This document shows positions 60,123 through 64,000 of a DNA stretch of 64,000 nucleotides, piece after piece. Position 1 is the stretch's first letter; every line of letters begins with the position of its first letter. Origin of the DNA: Eubacteriales bacterium (GTDB lineage Bacteria > Bacillota > Clostridia > Lachnospirales > Lachnospiraceae); assembly GCA_030524745.1 (NCBI GenBank), contig JAUNGC010000019.1, forward strand, positions 1-64,000, given 5' to 3'. The notes below the pieces were generated by a model. It was not told the origin of the DNA. It saw only the letters and a program-made list of their open reading frames with translations, and did no database searches. The translations under genes were made by a program, and so were the position numbers.

Positions 60123-60674
60123 ATGAAAGTGAGATATAAAGGGAATATTCTGAATGAGACGGAAAAAGATGCTATCTGGGAAATTTTATGTCAGTGCGAC
60201 GAGGAATTTTATCCTCCGCTTTCTGCAAGAAACAGTTCTTCCCAAAAACAGTTGAAGGCAGAGGACGGCGGCAGCATGGTACAGACGCAAAAACCTGTTG
60301 CATATTTCGAGGAGATGATCCGGCAGGATTTTCTGTTGGCATATGACGAAAGCGAACGGATCGTGGGATTTATGACCTTTAAGAAGGATTATATATGCGA
60401 GAGTCTGGAGAAATTCGGGAAATCGCTCTATATTACGACCATCTGCGTGCGGAACGAATGCAGGGGGAAAAATATTTTGGGCATGATGTATGAACATATG
60501 GAAGATGAAGTGACAAAGCAGTGTGACTGTCCGCGCATTTCCACGAGGACCTGGTCTTTGAACACAGCGCATATGCATGGACTGGCGAGAAGAGGATATG
60601 AAGTCCTGGATGTACTGAAGGACGACCGGGGAAAGGGCGTGGATACCATATATTATGGAAAAAGCTGCGAATAA
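60123..60674 (+). CDS. GNAT acetyltransferase
   Basis: 183 residues. FLLAYDESERIVGFMTFKK and the acetyl-CoA motif ICVRNECRGKNILGMMYEHM (the R-x2-G-x-G/A type turn) followed by STRTWSLNTAHMHGLARRGYEVLDVLKDDRG support the fold. GAAGGAAA precedes ATG 60123, 59 bp after the NTPase-methyltransferase gene. Target unknown; it could modify a small molecule, a toxin or a protein. It is probably co-transcribed with both neighbours. Confidence 0.8.
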   Translation: MKVRYKGNILNETEKDAIWEILCQCDEEFYPPLSARNSSSQKQLKAEDGGSMVQTQKPVAYFEEMIRQDFLLAYDESERIVGFMTFKKDYICESLEKFGKSLYITTICVRNECRGKNILGMMYEHMEDEVTKQCDCPRISTRTWSLNTAHMHGLARRGYEVLDVLKDDRGKGVDTIYYGKSCE

Positions 60675-60685
60675 GAGGCGTATCG

Positions 60686-61249
60686 ATGGCGATAGAAATG
60701 GGGGCCGCCTGTATGGAAATGCAGATGTTATCAAAATCCCATAAAGTGACCAGACTGGGAGAACAGGATATTCCGGCGGTATTTGAGTTTTGCCGGAAGA
60801 ATCCGCGCTACTACCAATATTGTCCGCCGGAGGTCAGCCCGGAGGGAATCAAAGCGGATATGCGCGCTTTACCGGAGGGGAAAAGCATAGAGGATAAATT
60901 TTATCTGGGATTCTGGGCGGAAGATAAATTGGCGGCGGTTCTGGATCTGATCTTGAATTATCCGGATGATAAGACGGCGTTTATCGGCTTTTTTATGATG
61001 AATGCGGACATGCAGGGAAAAGGAACCGGATCGAAAATCATAGAAGAGATATGCGATTGTTTAGGGGAACCGTTTTCATTTGTCCGGTTGGGATATGTGA
61101 AGGGAAATGAGCAAAGCGAAAGGTTCTGGATGAAAAACGGTTTTCGGCCGATCGGGGAGATATCACAGACGGAGCACTGTGAAATTGTGGTAATGCAAAG
61201 AAAGCTGCGTCATGAAGAAACGGAGCGTTGGAGAAGGAGGAAACGATAA
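60686..61249 (+). CDS. GNAT acetyltransferase
   Basis: 187 residues. FYLGFWAEDKLAAVLDLILNYPDDKTAFIGFFMMNADMQGKGTGSKIIEEI has the QGKGTG acetyl-CoA loop, and VRLGYVKGNEQSERFWMKNGFRPIGE closes the domain. ATG 60686 follows AGAGG by 7 bp; several ATGs lie within the first 14 codons. The Arg-rich tail (EETERWRRRKR) is odd. It lies 11 bp after the previous gene and 1 bp before the PatB-like gene. Confidence 0.85.
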   Translation: MAIEMGAACMEMQMLSKSHKVTRLGEQDIPAVFEFCRKNPRYYQYCPPEVSPEGIKADMRALPEGKSIEDKFYLGFWAEDKLAAVLDLILNYPDDKTAFIGFFMMNADMQGKGTGSKIIEEICDCLGEPFSFVRLGYVKGNEQSERFWMKNGFRPIGEISQTEHCEIVVMQRKLRHEETERWRRRKR

Positions 61250-61250
61250 A

Positions 61251-62447
61251 ATGAAATTCGACTTTACATCCATTATGGACAGGCGGGGAAAGGATGCGAT
61301 TGCTGTTGACGTCATTTCGTTTCCGGATGCTGACATACAGGAGGGGTTCAGCCGCATTCCGATGTGGGTGGCCGACATGAATTTTCCGGTGGTGTCCACC
61401 ATTCAGGAGCGCATGACGGAGAGGATCAGCCATCCGGCCTTCGGATATTACAATCCGTCTGACGAGTATTATGACAGCATTATCAAATGGCAGGAAAAGC
61501 GCAACCATGCGTCTGGACTGACCAGAGGGGAAATCGGCTATGAAAACGGCGTGCTGGGCTGTGTGGCGAGTTCCCTGCAGGCCTTTACGGCGCCGGGGGA
61601 GGCTGTGCTTCTGCATGCGCCCACTTATATCGGCTTTACGCATGTATTGGAGGACAATGGACGGAAAATCGTACTTTCCGATCTGAAACGGGATCAGGAT
61701 GGAATCTGGCGCATGGATTATGACGATATGGACCGGAAACTGAAAGAGAACAAAATCCATCTGGCGATTTTCTGCTCTCCTCATAATCCTGCGGGCAGAG
61801 TTTGGGAAAAAGAAGAAATAGAGGCGGCAATGGAGGTGTACCGCAGGAATGACTGCGTCGTGATTTCTGACGAAATCTGGTCCGATCTGACGCTGGAAGG
61901 CTACCGGCATATTCCGACACAGAGCGTCTCTGAGGACGCCAAAAACAGGACGATCGCGGTTTATGCGCCTTCCAAAACCTTTAATCTGGCGGGATTGATC
62001 GGATCCTATCATATCATTTATAACCGGTATCTGCGGGACCGGGTCCGCAGACAGTCGGCGCTTTCGCACTATAACAGCATGAACGTGTTGTCCATGTATG
62101 CGCTGATCGGCGCCTATCAGCCGGAAGGGTACGAATGGGTGGATGAACTGCGAAGCGTGCTGACCGGAAACGTGGAATATGCTTATGCGTTTATCCGGGA
62201 GCATTTTGAAGGCGTGGAACTGGCAAAGCCGCAGGGAACCTACATGTTATATCTGGATTGTGAGAAATGGTGCAAAAAGAAGGGAATCACCATGGATGAA
62301 CTGATTCGCGCGGGCATCCGCGTCGGTGTGATCTGGCAGGACGGGCGGCCGTTCCATCACCCTTATGCGATCCGCATGAATCTGGCGCTGCCGCTTTCTT
62401 TGGTGAAAGAAGCATTTGAGCGGCTTGCCCAATATGTATTTCTGTGA
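61251..62447 (+). CDS. PatB/MalY-type aminotransferase or C-S lyase
   Basis: 398 residues, PLP fold type I. IPMWVADMNFPV, PAFGYYNPSDEYYDSIIKWQEKRN, IFCSPHNPAGRVW, ISDEIWSDLTLEG and the PLP Lys in APSKTFNLAGL match the MalY/PatB cystathionine beta-lyase group. It may split cysteine conjugates to pyruvate, ammonia and thiol. GAAGGAGG lies 10 bp before ATG 61251. Following two GNATs, it could detoxify or salvage S-conjugated compounds together with them, as inference. Confidence 0.9.
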   Translation: MKFDFTSIMDRRGKDAIAVDVISFPDADIQEGFSRIPMWVADMNFPVVSTIQERMTERISHPAFGYYNPSDEYYDSIIKWQEKRNHASGLTRGEIGYENGVLGCVASSLQAFTAPGEAVLLHAPTYIGFTHVLEDNGRKIVLSDLKRDQDGIWRMDYDDMDRKLKENKIHLAIFCSPHNPAGRVWEKEEIEAAMEVYRRNDCVVISDEIWSDLTLEGYRHIPTQSVSEDAKNRTIAVYAPSKTFNLAGLIGSYHIIYNRYLRDRVRRQSALSHYNSMNVLSMYALIGAYQPEGYEWVDELRSVLTGNVEYAYAFIREHFEGVELAKPQGTYMLYLDCEKWCKKKGITMDELIRAGIRVGVIWQDGRPFHHPYAIRMNLALPLSLVKEAFERLAQYVFL

Positions 62448-62510
62448 AAAAGCCTGTCCGAAAAGACGGGCAGACCGGAGGCGTATTGGCGCGGACAGAT
62501 AACAGCAGAA

Positions 62511-62846
62511 TTAAAAAATGATCTGTACCAATATCATATAAAGCACGGTTCCGCCTGCGATGGATAAAAGCAGATTGTGACGCCATTTGTGCACGGCGAT
62601 GACGAAGACGGAAGCGATCAGTTCCGGCAGGCCGTGAGAACCGGAAAAGAGGGAAACGTTTTTAAAGCAGTAAACCACGAGCATGGCGATTACTGCAAAG
62701 GGAAGAACCGCGCCCAGATAGCGCACGACGGCAGGCGTTTCCTTTCCGACCGGAAACAGAAGAAACGGCAGGGCGCGCGTCAAAATGGTGGCGAAAGCGA
62801 TAATAGCGATGGTAATGCAAAGCTGTAAAGCGGTCTGGGGCGTCAT
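62511..62846 (-). CDS. azlD: branched-chain amino acid export protein AzlD
   Basis: 111 residues, four helices: TALQLCITIAIIAFATILTRALPFLLF is the AzlD start, and AVIAMLVVYCFKNVS and ISVFVIAVHKWRHNLLLSIAGGTVLYMIL-like segments follow. It works with AzlC. GAGGAGA precedes ATG 62846, and it overlaps azlC by 4 bp (ATGA). Confidence 0.9.
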   Translation of the reverse strand: MTPQTALQLCITIAIIAFATILTRALPFLLFPVGKETPAVVRYLGAVLPFAVIAMLVVYCFKNVSLFSGSHGLPELIASVFVIAVHKWRHNLLLSIAGGTVLYMILVQIIF

Positions 62847-63652
62847 GAAAGAATCTCCTCTTTGGTAAACTGATCGGAAGTTTCGGCTTCCCGGCGGGGC
62901 ATTTGCTCCGGCATACATTGTTTTTGAAACAGCAAAAGAGCGGCCAGGATCCCTGCCATGGAAAAAAGCAGAAAATGATCACTTCCGAAAAACAGCAGGC
63001 AAATGAGCGTGATGATGATACCCAGCAGGGCTGGCAGGTGCGCCCTGACAGAAAGCAGAACCTTCGCATGCAGCGCCATGTCCGGAGAGAAGAGTGCGGA
63101 TATCCGGGCCGACATCGTTTCCCATTGTTCCACGAAAATTACCAGAAACAGCGCCGTCATGGCGAAGTCAATGCCCGTCGAATCGAAGGGGATCAGATTT
63201 CCCGCGACTGCGCCGATACAGGAGCCGGCGATCCAATAGAACTGATCCAGCACGGAAATGAAAAAGAGAAACCATTTTTGGTCTACATCCTCAGGCGCTT
63301 TTACGCCGCATAATAAAGAGTAGGTTTCGTCGGTCAGGGAAAAGATCATATAAGGCTTGAGTTTACCCATTTTCCGGAACGGCTCCAGCATGGAAAGGCC
63401 ATAGAAAAGATGACGGGCGTTCACCATGAGCGTCATGAAAAATGCGGTGAGCGGCGCAAAAGGCGCAGTCATGACGCCGATTGCCACAAACTGCATGGAA
63501 CCGGCATAAATAAAGACGCTCATCAGAAGCGCCCACAGCGGGGAAAAGCCTTTCCCGGCCAGCAGAACGCCGAAAGCGATCCCCAAAAAAATATATCCCA
63601 TCAGAACGGGCAGCGTGCAGGGCAGCGCTGCCCGAAATGCTTTTTTCTTCAT
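62843..63652 (-). CDS. azlC: branched-chain amino acid permease AzlC
   Basis: 269 residues, multi-helix. LPVLMGYIFLGIAFGVLLAGKGFSP, FIYAGSMQFVAIGVM and FMTLMVNARHLFYGLSML are diagnostic of AzlC/YgaZ. The pair exports leucine-type amino acids or analogues. ATG 63652 has GGAG 6 bp upstream within an overlapping ATG at 63664; the shorter form is chosen. Confidence 0.92.
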   Translation of the reverse strand: MKKKAFRAALPCTLPVLMGYIFLGIAFGVLLAGKGFSPLWALLMSVFIYAGSMQFVAIGVMTAPFAPLTAFFMTLMVNARHLFYGLSMLEPFRKMGKLKPYMIFSLTDETYSLLCGVKAPEDVDQKWFLFFISVLDQFYWIAGSCIGAVAGNLIPFDSTGIDFAMTALFLVIFVEQWETMSARISALFSPDMALHAKVLLSVRAHLPALLGIIITLICLLFFGSDHFLLFSMAGILAALLLFQKQCMPEQMPRREAETSDQFTKEEILS

Positions 63653-63827
63653 CGTAAACTCCATTATGCTGCTTCTATTTCCTGCCGGATTTGTATGTTT
63701 CCTGCTTTCATGAGTGTACTACCTTTGGCAGCCGGTGTCAAATCTTCCTTTGCTGTCCTGCATCAATCCGGGAACCATTATTGTTTTGCATCTTATTGCC
63801 TTAAAATGTATCTTACCTTCCGGCGCA

Positions 63828-63855
63828 TTGAAAAAATGGGGAAAAGTAGTAAAAT
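63828..63855 (+). promoter_or_regulatory. sigma-A promoter of the final gene
   Basis: TTGAAA (63828-63833), a 16-bp spacer and TAAAAT (63850-63855). Confidence 0.55.
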
Positions 63856-63890
63856 GTCGCCATATTTTACAGAGAGGAAGGATGGATATT

Positions 63891-64000
63891 ATGGGTTTCA
63901 TTTTGCTGATTTTAATGGCCGTTTCTGAAATCGTTCTTATACTCAGAACCTGCCTGAAAGAAAAGGAAAAACAAAAATGGCGTAAAAACCGGATGATTAC
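63891..64000 (+). CDS. N-terminus of a small membrane protein (cut by window end)
   Basis: ATG 63891 (or 63882) follows AGAGGAAGG. The visible 36 codons encode one hydrophobic helix (MGFILLILMAVSEIVLILRT) followed by a Lys-rich cytosolic stretch (CLKEKEKQKWRKNRMI). The family cannot be judged. Confidence 0.5.
   Translation, partial: MGFILLILMAVSEIVLILRTCLKEKEKQKWRKNRMI

Noticed and set aside
61038-62204. A 388-codon open frame antisense to the PatB-like gene
   Set aside because: It lies fully opposite a gene with clear motifs, its translation is rich in Arg, His, Ile and Phe as expected from a complement, and it has no ribosome site.

Overview
The window reads as chromosomal DNA of an anaerobic, endospore-forming Clostridia member, most likely a Lachnospiraceae-type organism. 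This is inferred from gene content and gene order, not from any search. The supporting signals are a sporulation-linked cluster in Bacillus/Clostridium order (hup, rqcP, yabP, yabQ, divIC, spoIIE, tilS, hpt, ftsH), a CotS-like spore coat gene, rubrerythrin, a T-box riboswitch on metG, strong Shine-Dalgarno sites, frequent TTG/GTG starts and moderate GC content. No phage, transposase, integrase, CRISPR array or rRNA gene was found.

Layout. 1-432: end of a tRNA cluster (Tyr partial, fMet, Phe, Lys). 510-2418: ogt, a WYL regulator and a zinc-ribbon protein. 2594-7332: a lantibiotic-immunity-type ABC transporter on the minus strand (one permease frameshifted), divergent from its two-component system. 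7418-8786: an ECF sigma factor with an anti-sigma factor, followed by a convergent alpha/beta hydrolase. 10467-20427: cca, cotS-like, then the hup-to-ftsH block, which contains a candidate sigma-E promoter before yabP and a Spo0A-type promoter before an unusually short, soluble spoIIE. 20705-24979: a GH13 alpha-glycosidase, a FAD-Rieske oxidoreductase and an Rrf2 regulator. 25055-35188: a yaaO-gmk/tmk-holB-ricT-trmN6-rsmI block as in Bacillus, with pyk and glpK inserted and a lipoprotein glycosidase-like gene before rsmI.

35406-40137: a tight five-gene cluster of a circularly permuted ATP-grasp protein, an alpha-E protein, a transglutaminase-like protease and two tandem M14/AstE-like proteins. 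The second M14 protein has lost its metal-ligand residues. 40166-42854: metG behind a T-box, with a repeat-rich insert between the T-box terminator and the start codon. 43005-47871: a lipase-like hydrolase, a secreted protein, a D-2-hydroxyacid dehydrogenase, a DUF624 protein and an MsmX-type sugar ABC ATPase. 48076-52731: a CdaR-like regulator, a protein fusing an EF-Tu-domain-2-like barrel to a SUFU domain, a membrane/HMA metal protein with its own dyad operator, an uncharacterised repeat-linker protein, and tadA. 52904-56517: a DUF5058/partner/M20 peptidase operon and rubrerythrin. 56646-64000: nitroreductase and ArsR (minus), then a KAP-NTPase/methyltransferase fusion, two GNATs and a PatB-like enzyme (plus), azlCD (minus), and a truncated final gene.

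The best candidates for undescribed biology are the KAP NTPase-methyltransferase fusion and its neighbours, the ATP-grasp/alpha-E/transglutaminase/M14 cluster with its pseudoenzyme, and the barrel-SUFU fusion. All functional statements rest on motif recognition by eye; none was checked by alignment or structure search.
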